Source: Dama dama (Eukaryota > Chordata > Mammalia > Artiodactyla > Cervidae). From it: a DNA stretch of 64,000 nt. Below, in pieces: positions 43,017 to 54,409 of the stretch. The position numbers were made by a program, and so were the translations under genes. The notes below the pieces were generated by a model, which saw only the letters and a list, made by a program, of their open reading frames with translations, ran no database searches and had not been told where the DNA came from. The DNA lies in assembly GCF_033118175.1 (NCBI RefSeq), contig NC_083701.1:16325501-16389500 (forward strand), read 5' to 3'. Numbering within the stretch: position 1 is the stretch's first letter; each line of letters begins with the position of its first letter.

Positions 43017-43291
43017 AATATTTTTTAAAATTTTATTTATTCGGTTATTTGTTTATTTTTGTCTGTGCTGGCTCTTCATTGCTGCATGGGCTTTTCTCTA
43101 GTTGCAGAGAACGGGGGCTACTCTCTTGTGGTGCTTGGGTTTTGCAAGTTGTGGAGCAGAGGCTCTGAAGCACAGGCTTAATAGTTGTGGCTTAGCTGCT
43201 CCGCGGCTTATGGGATATTCCTGGATCAGGGATTAATCCGTGTCTCCTGCACCGGCAGGCAGATTCTCTACCACTGAGTCACCAGGGAAGC
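43017..43291 (-). mobile_element. long-form CHR SINE nested in L1
   Basis: CTGTGCTGGCTCTTCATTGC, TCTAGTTGCAGAGAACGGGG, TAGTTGTGGCTTAGCTGCTC, GTGTCTCCTGCACCGGCAGG, CACTGAGTCACCAGGGAAGC. TSD cccttgtatcttatt / cccttgtatcctatt at 43002-43016 and 43292-43306 (14 of 15). Confidence 0.92.
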
Positions 43292-43585
43292 CCCTTGTAT
43301 CCTATTTTAGACCTAGTAGTTTGTACTCCTTAATCCTCTTCCTGCATCTTGCCCCTCCCTCCACCCTTCTTCCCTCTGGTGACCACTAGTTTGTTCTGAC
43401 AGTCTGTTTCTGTTTTATTATGTTCATTTATTTGTTTTTTAGATTCCACGTCTAAGTGAAAACATGCAATATCTGTCTTTCTCTGACTTATTTTACTTAG
43501 CATGACACCTTCCGGTTCATCCATGTTGTTGCAAATTTCATTCTTTTTTATGTCTGAGTGGTAATATTCCATTGTATATATGCCA

Positions 43586-43874
43586 TATCTTCTTCAAGCT
43601 AAGTCACACATTCAGAGTTTAGGGTCATTACAAAGGGCTGGACTTTGTACTTGCTGAATTGGGGCTCTAAATGCAGCCTTTAGACTATCAACTGACCAAA
43701 TGTGAGCGGAATAGGCAGAAGCCTGCAGGGTTTGTCACTCAGAGGTGAGGGGAGACCATCCCCCCACCTCCAATGAAGTTTAAATGTAAGAATAACAGTG
43801 GAAGTGCATTTTGATTGCAGTGCACCATTGTGTTTATGCGGCAACCAGTTACATTCAGCACCACCAACCATGTG
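43586..43874. other. unassigned sequence
   Basis: No gene or repeat is recognised. Confidence 0.35.
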
Positions 43875-43980
43875 GGATTATGTCCTCATTTTGTAGATGA
43901 GAAAATAAAGGCCAGAGAGTTTAAATGACAGCTGGGAATCAGTTTCTGATTTCTCTGTCTTTCAAGTCTTATGCCTTACT
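43875..43980 (-). mobile_element. MIR SINE fragment
   Basis: CCTCATTTTGTAGATGAGAA, AATAAAGGCCAGAGAGTTTA, ACAGCTGGGAATCAG. Antisense MIR core. Confidence 0.65.
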
Positions 43981-45060
43981 ATTTTTGGTTATTATGCCAA
44001 AAGGGGAAAAGGTTAACTAAAGATTAGAAATAAGGAAGAAATAGATTTCTAAGGAGAAAAGGTCAGTTTCCTCTAACACCTGATTTTAGATATTGCTTAT
44101 ATTTTTAAGGCACTTTGACAAAGTCCACTATTAAAAGGTAGAGGTGATTTTTTTCTTTTTTTAAAAGCTAGGGATATTTTGTTTCATTCCAATCTGCATG
44201 AACCACACAAGGGTATATTTTTTCCTCTGCGTCCATAGTCTCCCAGGAGACATAGAACCCTGAGTCCTTTTCCATCTTGAGGGTATATTATTTTGTGTGA
44301 AAACTTGAGCTTATAAATCAGATTTGAAGAGCCGAGTCTTTGCTCTGTAAAATTATTCACTGTGGGTTTTATCTATTTACAAATAGCAAGGGTACCAATT
44401 GCATTTTGAATTTCATTTGATTTACAGAATTTAGGAAATAAGAAAGGGTCCAGGAACATATCAACTTCCAGAAATTCAGGGTGTCCCTGTAATCTATTTC
44501 ATACAACTTCCCATTGATGATAGTCTCTGGATGGATGGATAATAGGGGTGATGAATGAGGCTCAGACACACAAACAGTAATAATTAGCTGTGTAGGGAGA
44601 AACCTACAGTTATTCCTCCTGTGGGTCTTTCTTTTTTACTAACACAGAACACTTCTGTTGCTTCTGGTCACCAAATGTGTGAAGCTTCTTCCCCACATCA
44701 AGCAATTCTCCTCAATGCCAGCTGGGGGCCATACAATTTGGACATGGTTTACCCAGAAAAAGTGTCAGATTCTGCAAGTTGAGGGCTGGGTCTCATGAGA
44801 CTACTCCACCTGACTTCAGATGCCAATGGCAAGTAGTAAATACCCGAGTTACCCGTGTTTTCTGTTCCACTTGGAAAAAAAATCAGAAGTTCCCACAACC
44901 TCTCCCCTCTCTCAGATTCCATTAATTTTTTATGTTGCTCACAGAACTCAAGGAAATACGTTTATCAACTTATTAAAGGAACTGCCATCTCTGTTGAGTT
45001 GAGGTCTATCACCTTTCAGGTATGTGAATGTGTTCACCAACCTGGAAGGTCTTGAAATTT
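43981..45060. other. unassigned sequence, about 1.1 kb
   Basis: AT-rich DNA with no recognised gene or transposon. Confidence 0.35.
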
Positions 45061-45062
45061 TT

Positions 45063-45142
45063 GCATATATATATATATATGGAAATTTTTGTATATATAT
45101 GTATATACATATGTGTATACATATATATATAGAGAGAGAGAC
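45063..45142. repeat. TA microsatellite
   Basis: Two TA-rich blocks around GGAAATTTTTG, followed by a short GA run. It is likely to be length-variable. Confidence 0.9.
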
Positions 45143-45427
45143 TTCATCACATAGACACAATCGATCATTAACTCCATTTTTCAGTCCTTTCCCCTTCTCA
45201 AGGGAATGGGGGACAGGGCTAAAATTCCAAGTCTCTAATCATGGCTTGGTCTTTCTGGTGACCAGCCCTCATCCAGGAGCCATAAGAGCCCACCCAGAGG
45301 GCCTCTAACGTCACCTCATTAGAACAAAAGATGCTCTTATTACCCAGGAAATTCCAAGGGTTTCAGAAGCTCTATGCCGGCAACTGGGGACAGAGACCAG
45401 AATCGATTTTCTTTTATCTCATATTTA
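45143..45427. other. unassigned sequence
   Basis: No gene or repeat is recognised. Confidence 0.35.
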
Positions 45428-45650
45428 ATTGTATCCTGACTCATTGAAAAAGCCCCGATGCTGGGAATGATTGAAGGCAAAAGGAGAAGGGAGTAGCCCA
45501 GGATGAGATGGTTAGATAGCATCACTGACTCAATGGACACGAATTTGAGCAAACTCCAGGAGACAGTGGAGGACGGAGGAAGCCTGGCGTGCTGCAGTCC
45601 ATGGGGTCGCTAAAAAGTCGAACACAACTTATCACCTGAACAACAACATA
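45428..45650 (+). mobile_element. BovB 3' tail, 5'-truncated
   Basis: GACTCATTGAAAAAGCCCCG, GGCAAAAGGAGAAGGGAGTA, GATGAGATGGTTAGATAGCA, GGCGTGCTGCAGTCCATGGG, CCTGAACAACAACA. About 220 bp of the 3' end. Confidence 0.88.
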
Positions 45651-45659
45651 GTCTCCTTC

Positions 45660-45800
45660 TTGAAATCAGGTGCTTTACATGTATAATCACCTGGAATCCT
45701 TACAGGAACCATGAATAATTCTCACTTCACAGAAAAAAACCAGGAAGAAAGAGGCTGTGACTTGTCCCAGACAAGGAACTCACCCTCACTCTGTCTACCC
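45660..45800 (-). mobile_element. MIR SINE
   Basis: GTGCTTTACATGTATAATCA, CCTTACAGGAACCATGAATA, TTCTCACTTCACAGAAAAAA and GAGGCTGTGACTTGTCCCAG. Confidence 0.7.
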
Positions 45801-45984
45801 AATCATGCTGCCTCTTGTGAGTCCTCGGTGCATTCAAGTCAAAGGTTGGCCGGCCCAGGGAAGAGGAGATGACAACAAGGGCTGAAGGTTAGGGGCAGGG
45901 AATGTCCTCTGTCTGCAAGCTGTGTGACCAAAGCCCACACCATCACACCCAAAGTCAGCATCCGCAAGCCCATCTCTGTCCCAC

Positions 45985-46290
45985 CTCCTTTTTTAAAAAT
46001 TTAAATTTGTTTTTTTGGTAACACGGTTCAGTTTATTGTTTTTTGTTTTCACAGGACTGTTTTTTTTTTGCATACTATTTAAGACTCTTTAATGACAAGA
46101 TCATGAAGGTATCTACTAATGTCTTCTTTTTATAGTTCTCTTACTTTACCTTTCACATTTAGAGCCACAGTCTATCTGGAGTTGATTTTCATGTCTGGTT
46201 AGAATTTTGTCTCTTATGGATATTTTGATGATGAAGCACCATTTGTTGAAAAGACCATTCTTCTGCTCATCACACACCCAGTGCCACCAC
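45985..46290 (-). mobile_element. L1 LINE ORF2-region fragment
   Basis: TATAGTTCTCTTACTTTACC, TTTCACATTTAGAGCCACAG, CTATCTGGAGTTGATTTTCA and AGCACCATTTGTTGAAAAGA match the antisense order of L1 ORF2. No open frame of use remains. Confidence 0.8.
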
Positions 46291-46660
46291 CTCCTTTTAA
46301 GATGTGTAATTGGGTCAGCCGATCTCCTCCCACTCCGCACTCCAAATTGAAGTTGTTAATGCACTAGAAATGCAGTTGAGCTAAAATTGGTCTAGATTCA
46401 GTCTCCAAAGGCCATCTTTCCCCCTCCTTGCAGAGAAAAGATTTGCATAATTTTATTCTGAGGGGAAATCATCCCTCAGTCTTTTAAAAAATGAACCTCT
46501 TTAAATATATAGTTTTGCCCTCTTCAGTCACCTTTCACAAGCTGCCTGCCAGTTCTGCTTTATGATCTTTGTTCTCATTTCAACATTGGTAATAATCCCA
46601 ACAAAATGGGGAGGCAGGCAAAGCAGAAAGGGGCAGGGAAGCTGGGAGTGTAAGAGCAGA
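46291..46660. other. unassigned sequence
   Basis: No gene or repeat is recognised. Confidence 0.35.
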
Positions 46661-46670
46661 AGAAAAGCAA

Positions 46671-46808
46671 TGGGGACTTCGCTGGTGGTCCAGTGGTTAA
46701 GACTCCATACTCCCAATGCAGGGAACCCGAGTTCCTTCAGGGAACTAGATCCCACATGCTGCAACTAAGACCCAACTCAGCCAAATAAATAAATAAATAT
46801 TAGAAAAA
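46671..46808 (+). mobile_element. CHR-type SINE
   Basis: TGGGGACTTCGCTGGTGGTC, GGAACCCGAGTTCCTTCAGG, CCACATGCTGCAACTAAGAC, AAATAAATAAATAAATATTA tail. A 10-bp perfect TSD (agaaaagcaa) at 46661-46670 and 46809-46818. Confidence 0.93.
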
Positions 46809-46818
46809 AGAAAAGCAA

Positions 46819-47749
46819 GGGCCTCTCCCTGAAAGGCTGTACCCCAGTGCTTCATCATCCAACTGAAATCCACAGGGGCCCCAAATTATCTTTTAAAGTG
46901 ATAAAACTATGCAGACGGGACTCATGCAACATAAGATACCCCAGATCCACTGTCAGATGGGGCAGGCCCCTTCGCTTCTTTCAACTGTAAACTTTTCCAT
47001 CTGGAAAACGGGGATTATAATCCAGAATCTGCTCCAGAGATTCCAGTGGCTCATTGTTTTTGTTTTGGGGGGAGTTTGTTTGTTTTAGGACTGCATGAGC
47101 TTAGGGAGTGGTTATGGAAACATGATAGTGGTTCCAAGCACAGCACAGGTTCTCCTGTCTTGGGTTGCACTCCCGGGCTTATTTGCTGGTTGAGTTTCTT
47201 GGTGTGTTACTAGGTCATCATTTTCCCACTTGTTGTACTTTAAACCTCGCGTTAACTGGGACTGGATTTCCATGTGAGCCAGATGACAGATTTCCATGTG
47301 GTCCTACAATGAGAAGACCCCCGGAGAAGTTCCTCTGCCCAGAGTAGAAATGCAGATACAGTCTGTATGTAGGGAGTTTGTATTCTAGTTTTCTGCCCCC
47401 AGCCTGTGTGTGTCCAGTTGTAGGAGCTGAGTGTTTCTCAGGCCAGTAGATATCGCAGGTACTCTGGGGGTGATTGCCTGGGGTGGACCCTCTCGTCCAG
47501 GCGCTTGCCCTGGGCTTAGGCTCCAGTCCCTGTGTCCTGGTCAGTACTATGTAACTAACTGCTCGTGCACCTGACTGGCCATGGATGGTTTAATTTTTCT
47601 AGAGGTGAACACCTGACCCTGCTGGGCTAATTAAATTTCTTCCCTAGAATTTGGAAGAACGGGACTGAGACTGGGGTTCGTGGGTCTGGAAGCAGCGATG
47701 GTGAAGGCCAGTGACCTGCTGCTGAATCCTCAACCATGTGACACACACA
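46819..47749. other. unassigned sequence
   Basis: No transposon or gene is recognised. Frames at 47112-47347 overlap on both strands without a domain. Confidence 0.35.
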
Positions 47750-47965
47750 GCTGTTGTTCCTTCCTTAAATATTTGATGGGTTTTACCAGCGACACCATCT
47801 GGTTGTGTGGGGACATTTTGTACTATGAATGCAATTTCTCTGATAGAGCAGTATTTGAGTCATTCATTTTTCTCTTGTTAGTTTTGGTAAATTGTGTTTT
47901 TCAAAGAACTGGTTCAGGTACTGACGTTATCGGCATAAAGATGTTAGTAATATTGCCTTAGTGGG

Positions 47966-48172
47966 TACATGCTCAGTCATGTCCCACTCTTTGCAACTTC
48001 ATGTTCTGTAGTCCTCCAGGTTCCTCTGTCCGTGGAATTCTCCAGCCAAGAATACTGGAGTGGGCTGCCGTTTCCTTCTCCAGGGGATCTTCCCGACCCA
48101 GGGATTGAAACTGTGTCTCCTGCCTCTCCTGTGCTGGCAGACGAATTCTTTACCATTTGTGTCTCCTCAGAA
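47966..48172 (-). mobile_element. Bov-tA SINE nested in L1
   Basis: Antisense copy from GGTACATGCTCAGTCATGTC to AGACGAATTCTTTACCATTT. L1 text continues on both sides. Confidence 0.9.
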
Positions 48173-48894
48173 GGCACATCTGGTAACATCTGGGGTTATA
48201 TCGCCTCTTTAATTCCTAATATTAGCAATTTTCTTTTCTCTGTTTTTTCCTTATTATTTTGGGCTTTGTTAACATTTCTCGTGCTTGTTTTCCATTGTCG
48301 TTATTTCACAGATTTCTGATCTTTGTTATTTTCCTTCCTTGATTGCTTTTCTTTTTCTGATTTTTTAAGATAATTTAAATCATTAAGAAATTAGTCTATT
48401 TTAAACTCTTCTCCTTTTACTTATTGAGATATAATTGTCACATAACATTATGGAAGTTGATTTGATGCCCTTTATATACTGCAATATAATTACTGCTGTA
48501 GCATTAACTAACCCTTCTATCACATCACATAATTATTATTTCTTTTTTTAGTGGGAACAATTAAGATCTAGTCTCTTAGCAACTTCAAAGTTTATAATAA
48601 CTTTTGTTGACTACAATAAAACTATGGAGTGGATTGGATCTCCATGACTTATTTATCCACTAATTACAAGTTTGTGCTCTTAAATATCTCCCCAGTTCTC
48701 ACCGCCCCACCCCCGCAACCATTCTACTCTGTTTTTACATGTTTAGCTTTTTAATGTTTCACTTATAAACTATATCATATAATGTTTGTCTTTCTATGTC
48801 TGACATCTCACTCAGCATAATGCTCTCCAGGTCCATGCATGTCATCTCAAGTGGTAGGATTTTCTTCCTTCTCATGATTGCATAATATCCCATT

Positions 48895-48930
48895 GCATAT
48901 ATATATATGTATACAAATATACACATTCAT
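48895..48930. repeat. TA-rich run in the inner L1
   Basis: TATATATATATATGTATACA and neighbouring bases within the L1 text. Confidence 0.6.
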
Positions 48931-49267
48931 CATATTTTCTTTATCCTTTCATCTGTTGACAGGCATGTCGCTTGCATATCTTAGCTATTATATATAATTG
49001 CATATAATATAATATTATATTGCATTTAATAGCGCGATGTCTTTCCAATACCCTGTTCTCATTTTCTTTGGATATATACTAAAAGCCAGATTGCTGGATC
49101 CTATGGTTGATCTAGTGTTAATTTTTTGAAGAACTTTCATACTGTTTTCCACAATGGCTGAACCAATGTACATCCCCACCAACAGTGTATTGGGGTTCCC
49201 ATTTCTCCACATCTTTGCCCCCACCTGTCTCTTGTCTTTTATTTTAATGTTTTGTTTTTTTTTAGAT

Positions 49268-49402
49268 AAATAGGAGTGTGCATTTTATTTATTTATTGGC
49301 TGCACCATGTAGCATGTGGGATCTTAGTTCCCTGATCAGGGATCGCACCTGTGCCCCCTGCATTGGGAGTGCAGATTCTTAACCCCTGGACCAACAGGGG
49401 AC
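49268..49402 (-). mobile_element. CHR-type SINE nested in inner L1
   Basis: GTGCATTTTATTTATTTATT, GCATGTGGGATCTTAGTTCC, TGCATTGGGAGTGCAGATTC and CCCCTGGACCAACAGGGGAC. The L1 text continues as ATGTGAGGTGCCATCTCA. Confidence 0.88.
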
Positions 49403-50065
49403 ATGATGTGAGGTGCCATCTCATTGCGATTTTGATTTGTATCTTCCTGATGATTAGTGATGTCAGTATCTTTTCATGTACCTGTTTGTCATTTGGATAT
49501 CTTCTTTGGGAAAATGTCTATTTAGGTCCATTTTAAAATCAGATTTTTAAAAATTAAATTTTATTTTGAGATAGTTGTCGATTCACCCATAGTTTTTATT
49601 GTTGTTGTTATTGAGTTGTATGAGATCTTTATATATTTGGATATTAACCCTTGTTAGATATTTTCAATATTTTAAAATATTTTCTCCCATTCCGTAGTTT
49701 GCCTTTTCACTTTGTTGATTTTTTCTTTTTTGCTCTGCAAAAGTTTTTTAATTTGATGTAGTCCCACTTGTTGATTTTTTATTTTGTCGCTTGTGCTTTT
49801 GTGTCATATCCAAAAAACCACTGCCAAGGCCAATGTCAAGGAACTTCTCTTGTCTTCTTCTAAGAGCTTTATGATATCAGGTCTTATGTTTAAGCCTTTA
49901 ATTCATCTTGAGTCAATTTTCTTTTTTCTAACATTAGTATCTAATGTGCATTTCCGTCTATATACTGTTTTAGCTACATGTCACATGTTTTGATGTGTTA
50001 TATTTTTATCATTCAGTTAAAAATGTTTTCTAATTTTACTATTGACACATGGTTGTTTAGCAGTG

Positions 50066-50183
50066 TTTTTTTGCTTTGTTTTTGGCTGCACTGTTGAGCA
50101 TGTGGAACGGCCCTGACCAGAGACTGAACTCGTGCCCCTGCAGTGGAAGCAAGGAGTCAACCACTGGGCCACCAGGGAAGTCC
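50066..50183 (-). mobile_element. CHR-type SINE nested in outer L1
   Basis: TTTGCTTTGTTTTTGGCTGC, GAGCATGTGGAACGGCCCTG, GGGCCACCAGGGAAGTCC. An 8-bp TSD (tagcagtg) at 50058-50065 and 50184-50191. Confidence 0.92.
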
Positions 50184-50863
50184 TAGCAGTGGGTTCTCAT
50201 TGCCGAGTACTTGGATGGGTTTTTAGAAGACTTTTTAATAATTTCAATTTTGATTCCACTTTGGCCAGCCAAGAATATACCCTGTAAGATTTTAAACTTT
50301 CATGTATATTAAGACTTATTTTATGGACATACATATGGTCTATCTCGGTAAATGTTCCTTGTACATTTGAAAAGAGTATGTATTCTGCTGTCATCAGCAG
50401 GTTTTAAATTCTGTAAATGTTAGTTCAAGTTGGTTGATAGAGCTAATAGTAGTTGATAAGTCTATCAAATATTGAAAATTTTAAAAAAACATTAAAATTG
50501 TGTTAAAATATCCAACTATGATTGTGGATTTCTCCCTTATTTTCTTTTAGTTGTGATCAATTTTTAATTCAAGTATTTTAAACCTTTGTGATTAAGTACA
50601 TACTTATTCAGAATTGTAATGTCTTAATGAATTGATACTTTCATTATTTAGAAGTGTCCCCTTTTTATCTCTGGCAGTAATCCTTTATCTTGACATCTGC
50701 TTTTTATCAGTATATCCACACCAGCTCTCTCATGCTTAGTTTTTTCATGGCGTATCTTTTTCTATCCTTTTGTTTTCAAGTTATCAGTGCTCTTGTACTT
50801 AAAATACATATCTTATAAGATGGCATGTAATTGGGTCTTGCTTTTTAAATCCAGTTTGACAAT

Positions 50864-51784
50864 TGTTGTTGTTCGATTGCTCAGTCATATCAACTCTTTG
50901 CAACCCCATGGACTGCAGCACCCCAGGCTTCCCTGTCCTTCACCATCTCCTGGAACTTGCTCAAATTCATGTCCGTTGAGTCAGTGATGCCATCCAAACA
51001 TCTCTCCCTTTGTCGTCCCCTTCTTCTCCTGCCTTCAATCTTTCCCAGCATCAGGGTCTTTTCCAATGAGTCAGCTCTTCACATCAGGTGGCCAAAGTAT
51101 TGGAGCTTCAGCTTCAGCATCAATCCTTCCAATGAATATTCAGGATTCATTTCCTTTAGGATGGACTGGTTGGATCTCCTTGCAGTCCAAGGGACTCTCA
51201 AGAGTCTTCTCCAACACCACAGTTCAAAAGCATTAATTCTTTGGTGCTCAGCCCTCTTTATGTTCCAACTCTCACATCTGTACATGACTACTGGAAAAAC
51301 CATAGCTTAGACTATACAGACCTTTGTCAGCAAAGTGATATCTCTGCTTTTTAATACTCTGTCTAGGTTTGTCATAGCTTTTCTTCCAAGGAGCAAGCGT
51401 CTTTTAATTTCACTGCTGCAGTCGCCATCTGCAGTGATTTTGAAGTCCAAGAAAATAAAGTCTGTCACTTTTTCCATTGTTTCCCCCATCTTTTTGCCAT
51501 GAAGTGATGGAACTGATTACCATGATCTTAGCTTTTTGAATGTTGAATTTTAAGCCAGCTTTTTCATTCTCATCTTTCACCTTCATCAAGAGGCTCTTTA
51601 GGTTCCTCTTCTATTTCTGCCATAAGGGTGTTGTCATCTGCATATCTGAGGTTATTGATATTTCTCCAAGCAATCTTGATTCCAGTTTGTGCTTCATCCA
51701 GCCCAGCATTTTGCATGATGTACTCTGCTTGTAAGTTAAATAAGCAGAGTGACAATATACAGCCTTGATGTATATCAAAATATA
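50864..51784 (-). mobile_element. BovB LINE fragment nested in outer L1
   Basis: About 920 bp of the BovB 3' end in antisense, with the RT Y-A-D-D codons at 51644-51633 (NINNLRYADDN). Open stretches 51755-51570, 51489-51307 and 51303-51079 lie in broken frames. A 12-bp perfect TSD (cagtttgacaat) at 50852-50863 and 51785-51796. Bases 51765-51784 (GATGTATATCAAAATATA) are not BovB and may be filler made at the truncated end. Confidence 0.95.
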
Positions 51785-51946
51785 CAGTTTGACAATACCT
51801 GCCTTTTAATTGGAGTGTTGAACCCAGTTTAACTTATTTATATGACCAGACTTCACTCTGACATTTTGCTATTTGTTTTTTCTTTCTTGTATTTATTTTT
51901 TGTCCCTCTGTTGGAACTATACTAAATTAAGCTGAGGGCAGAAAGA

Positions 51947-52128
51947 AAGTGAAAGTGTTAGTTGCTCAGTCGTGTCCGACTCTTTGAGACCCCATGGCAT
52001 ACCATGACCACGTCAGGCTCTTCTGTTCATGGAATTCTCCAGGCAAGAGTACTGGAGTGGGTTGCCATTCCCTTCTCCAGGGGATCTTCCTGATCCAGGG
52101 ATCGAACCCGGGTCTCCTACATTGTAGG
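51947..52128 (-). mobile_element. Bov-tA SINE, tRNA end missing
   Basis: From AGTGAAAGTGTTAGTTGCTC to CGAACCCGGGTCTCCTACAT. The GAGCCACCAGGGAAGCC end is absent, so the copy is cut within the tRNA-like head. Confidence 0.9.
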
Positions 52129-52375
52129 AGCTATTCAGGAAGATCACCTTATCAAATCAGAGATTGAAATTATTGGAAGCCTCTGTCCTTGGGAGGGATA
52201 TTTCATTTCCAATTTACTATTGCTTCTGGGATGCCTTCCTGTTTCCCAACTAAAATCTCTGCATAATTTTCAAAGCTCCTCTTCTTTGAAGGATGGTGAA
52301 CCCATTTCATTTCCCTCTAGGCCTATGAGAATCCCTACTCTCTTGATAAGAAGTTCTACTCTCAAGTTCAGCTTT
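52129..52375. other. unassigned sequence
   Basis: No gene or repeat is recognised. Confidence 0.35.
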
Positions 52376-52711
52376 GTTGTTGTGTTTTGCTTAGTCACTC
52401 AGTTGTGTCTGATGTTTTGTGATCTCATGGACTGTAGCCCACCAGGCTCCTCTGTCCATGGGGATTCTCCAGGCAACAACACTGGAGTGGGTTGCCATGC
52501 CCTCCTCCAGGGGATCTTCCCAACCCAGGGATCAAGACCAGATCTCCCTAATTGCAAGCAGATTCTTTACCATCTGAGCCACCAGGGAAGCCTAAGATTA
52601 CTGGAGTGGGTAACCTATCTCTTTTCCAGGGTATTTTCCCAACCCAGGAATTGAACCAGGGTCTCCTGCATTGGAGGCAGATTCCTAACCAGCTGAGTTA
52701 CCAGGGAAGCC
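52376..52711 (-). mobile_element. Bov-tA SINE with a second, partial unit
   Basis: A complete antisense unit (52376-52591, ending CCACCAGGGAAGCC) is followed directly by a second partial unit (ATTACTGGAGTGGGTAACCT at 52596 to GAGTTACCAGGGAAGCC at 52711). The pattern is BovA, tRNA part, part of BovA, tRNA part. Confidence 0.9.
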
Positions 52712-53455
52712 TTGGAGTCAACAGTTGAACTTAGTAGTAAAGGAGTTCCAGTTTCTGGTGTCACTTCCCCTGGTTTTGATGGATCTTAATCCTGTAAATT
52801 ATCTTTACCTCGGTAGCTCTTTGATTCCTTCAAATAACCACTATTTTGTGTAGGTTTTCTTGTGGTCCTCAGTGGGATGATTGGTCCTAGTCATTGATGA
52901 TAGTGAAACTCACCATTAATATTTGTAGAAAAGCCAACTCAAAAATGTCAAGGCCTTATCTGGAAATCTAAGCTATATAACTTACGGCTATATGATTTGG
53001 GTGAGTCATTACACTTCCCTGAGATCTGGGTTCCACTACTGGCCAAGCATTCAGAAACCTCTGTCCTTCGTGTGTTTTGGGGGCCTGGCAGGAGTTCACC
53101 TTGAAAAGGAATTGTTGTTGTTTAATGATTTTTTCCTTTCTATGGAATGAAACTGCTTCATCAGTTATCATATAATTAAGTTTCTGAGGCAATTAGCAAT
53201 TTTTATTATCTGGAAGGGTCAGTTCATTTGATTTAATCAAAGTGTGGAGGGACAGCAAAACTTAATTCTGTTCTGTACCTATATTGCTCCACAAATATTA
53301 TTAGTTTCCATTTATTTTTGCATAATAAAGATTTACCCAAACCTTTAGTGACATTTTCAGGACATAATTTTAAGTGTCATCTGTTATTTCATCAATTTGC
53401 TATGTTTTTGTTGTTTTATCATAGTTGATTGATTGATTTATAAGAGTTTGATTTA
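52712..53455. other. unassigned sequence with a MIR-like piece
   Basis: A sense MIR-like piece (TGATTTGGGTGAGTCATTAC, TCCCTGAGATCTGGG) lies near 52990-53040. Nothing else is recognised. Confidence 0.4.
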
Positions 53456-53665
53456 AGGATGGCTCAGACAGTAAAGCATCTGCCTACAATGCGGAGACCC
53501 GGGTTCAATCCCTGGGTTGGGAAGATCTCCTGGAGAAGGAAATGGCAACCCACTCCAGTATTCTTGCCTGGAAAACCCCACAGATGGAAGAGCCTGGTAG
53601 GCTACAGTCATGGGGTCTCAAAGAGTCGGACACAACTGAGCGACTTCACTTTCACTTTTCACTTA
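53456..53665 (+). mobile_element. Bov-tA SINE, first bases missing
   Basis: Begins GGATGGCTCAGACAGTAAAG instead of GGCTTCCCTGG. The rest is close to consensus through GACTTCACTTTCACTTTTCA. Confidence 0.92.
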
Positions 53666-53879
53666 CACTGGAAATATACAAGTAATTAAGTAATTTTTGG
53701 TTTCAGTCATCCTACTTGAACTATTTATGACTTTTTGAACTGAAACTTAGGTTCCTTTTTAATTGGAAAGGGGTATCAATGCATTACATAAAAAAATCAG
53801 TGAAAATGGAGCTCAGAAACAGAATGGGAGGGGAGCAGCTGGCTGGGAGGCTGGAGGAAGAGATTTTAAGAGACTTTGA

Positions 53880-54373
53880 GGTTCCCAACAGAATAAATCT
53901 TAAGAGTTCTCATCACAAGGAAAAAATATTCTGTACTTATGTGAGGTGATAGATGTTAGCTAGATTTATTGTGTGATCACTCTGAATATAATCAAGTATC
54001 AAATCATTATGTGCATACCTGAAATTAATATACCTCAATTTTAATAAAAGAAGAGAAAAAAACAAAATAAAACAAAGCAAAACATGACTTCTCTGGGAGT
54101 CCAGTGAGTTAAGAATTCACCTGCCAATGCAGGGGACACAAGTTTGATCCCTGGTCTGTGGGAAGATCCCACATGACCCCGGGCAGCTAAGTCTGTATGC
54201 TGAAACTACTGAAGTCCCCTCACGTAGAACCTGTGCTCTACAAGAGAAGTCACCTCAATGAGAAGTCAGTGCACTGAAATGAAGAGAAACTCCCACTCAA
54301 CACAACTAGAGAAAGCCTGCATGCAGCAACGAAGTTCCAGCACAGCCAAAAAAAAAAAAAAAGCAAAACAAAA
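53880..54373 (+). mobile_element. L1 LINE 3' end carrying a CHR in its tail
   Basis: CATCACAAGGAAAAAATATT, GTGATAGATGTTAGCTAGAT, TTATTGTGTGATCACTCTGA, ATACCTGAAATTAATATACC, then an A-rich tail. An 11-bp perfect TSD (aagagactttg) at 53869-53879 and 54374-54384 encloses both L1 and CHR. Confidence 0.9.
54085..54359 (+). mobile_element. long-form CHR SINE nested in L1 tail
   Basis: GACTTCTCTGGGAGTCCAGT, AGTTTGATCCCTGGTCTGTG, GCAACGAAGTTCCAGCACAG, A tail. An 11-bp perfect TSD (aaagcaaaaca) at 54074-54084 and 54360-54370. Confidence 0.93.
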
Positions 54374-54409
54374 AAGAGACTTTGGGGACAAAACTTTTCA
54401 TGGAAAAAT

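Larger units (their letters stand above)
42680..43585 (-). mobile_element. L1 LINE 3' region carrying two SINEs
   Basis: L1 antisense pieces: CACAGCATAGTGATTCGGTA (42705-), CTGGCTATATTCCCTGTGCT (42970-), TAGACCTAGTAGTTTGTACT (43308-), AAGTGAAAACATGCAATATC, GGTTCATCCATGTTGTTGCA and TATTCCATTGTATATATGCC. The Bov-tA and the long CHR below interrupt it. Confidence 0.85.
48411..49925 (-). mobile_element. inner L1 (L1M-type) 3' part inserted in outer L1
   Basis: The antisense order TTACTTATTGAGATATAATT, TAAGATCTAGTCTCTTAGCA, CTGACATCTCACTCAGCATA, TTTTCCACAATGGCTGAACC, TGATGATTAGTGATGTCAGT, TTGATGTAGTCCCACTTGTT and ATTCATCTTGAGTCAATTTT covers roughly the last 1.4 kb of an L1M. A CHR lies within. 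The outer L1 resumes at its right end. Confidence 0.85.
47750..51930 (-). mobile_element. outer L1 LINE ORF2 region, split by five insertions
   Basis: Antisense L1 ORF2 (endonuclease/reverse-transcriptase region) appears in consistent order in pieces at about 47750-47965, 48173-48410, 49926-50065, 50184-50863 and 51785-51930. Landmarks: ACCAGCGACACCATCTGG, TTATCGGCATAAAGATGTTA, TTTTAGCTACATGTCACATG, GTATGTATTCTGCTGTCATC, CAACTATGATTGTGGATTTC and CTTTTAATTGGAGTG. The insertions are Bov-tA, an inner L1 (which itself holds a CHR), a CHR and a BovB. It has no coding capacity. Confidence 0.82.
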
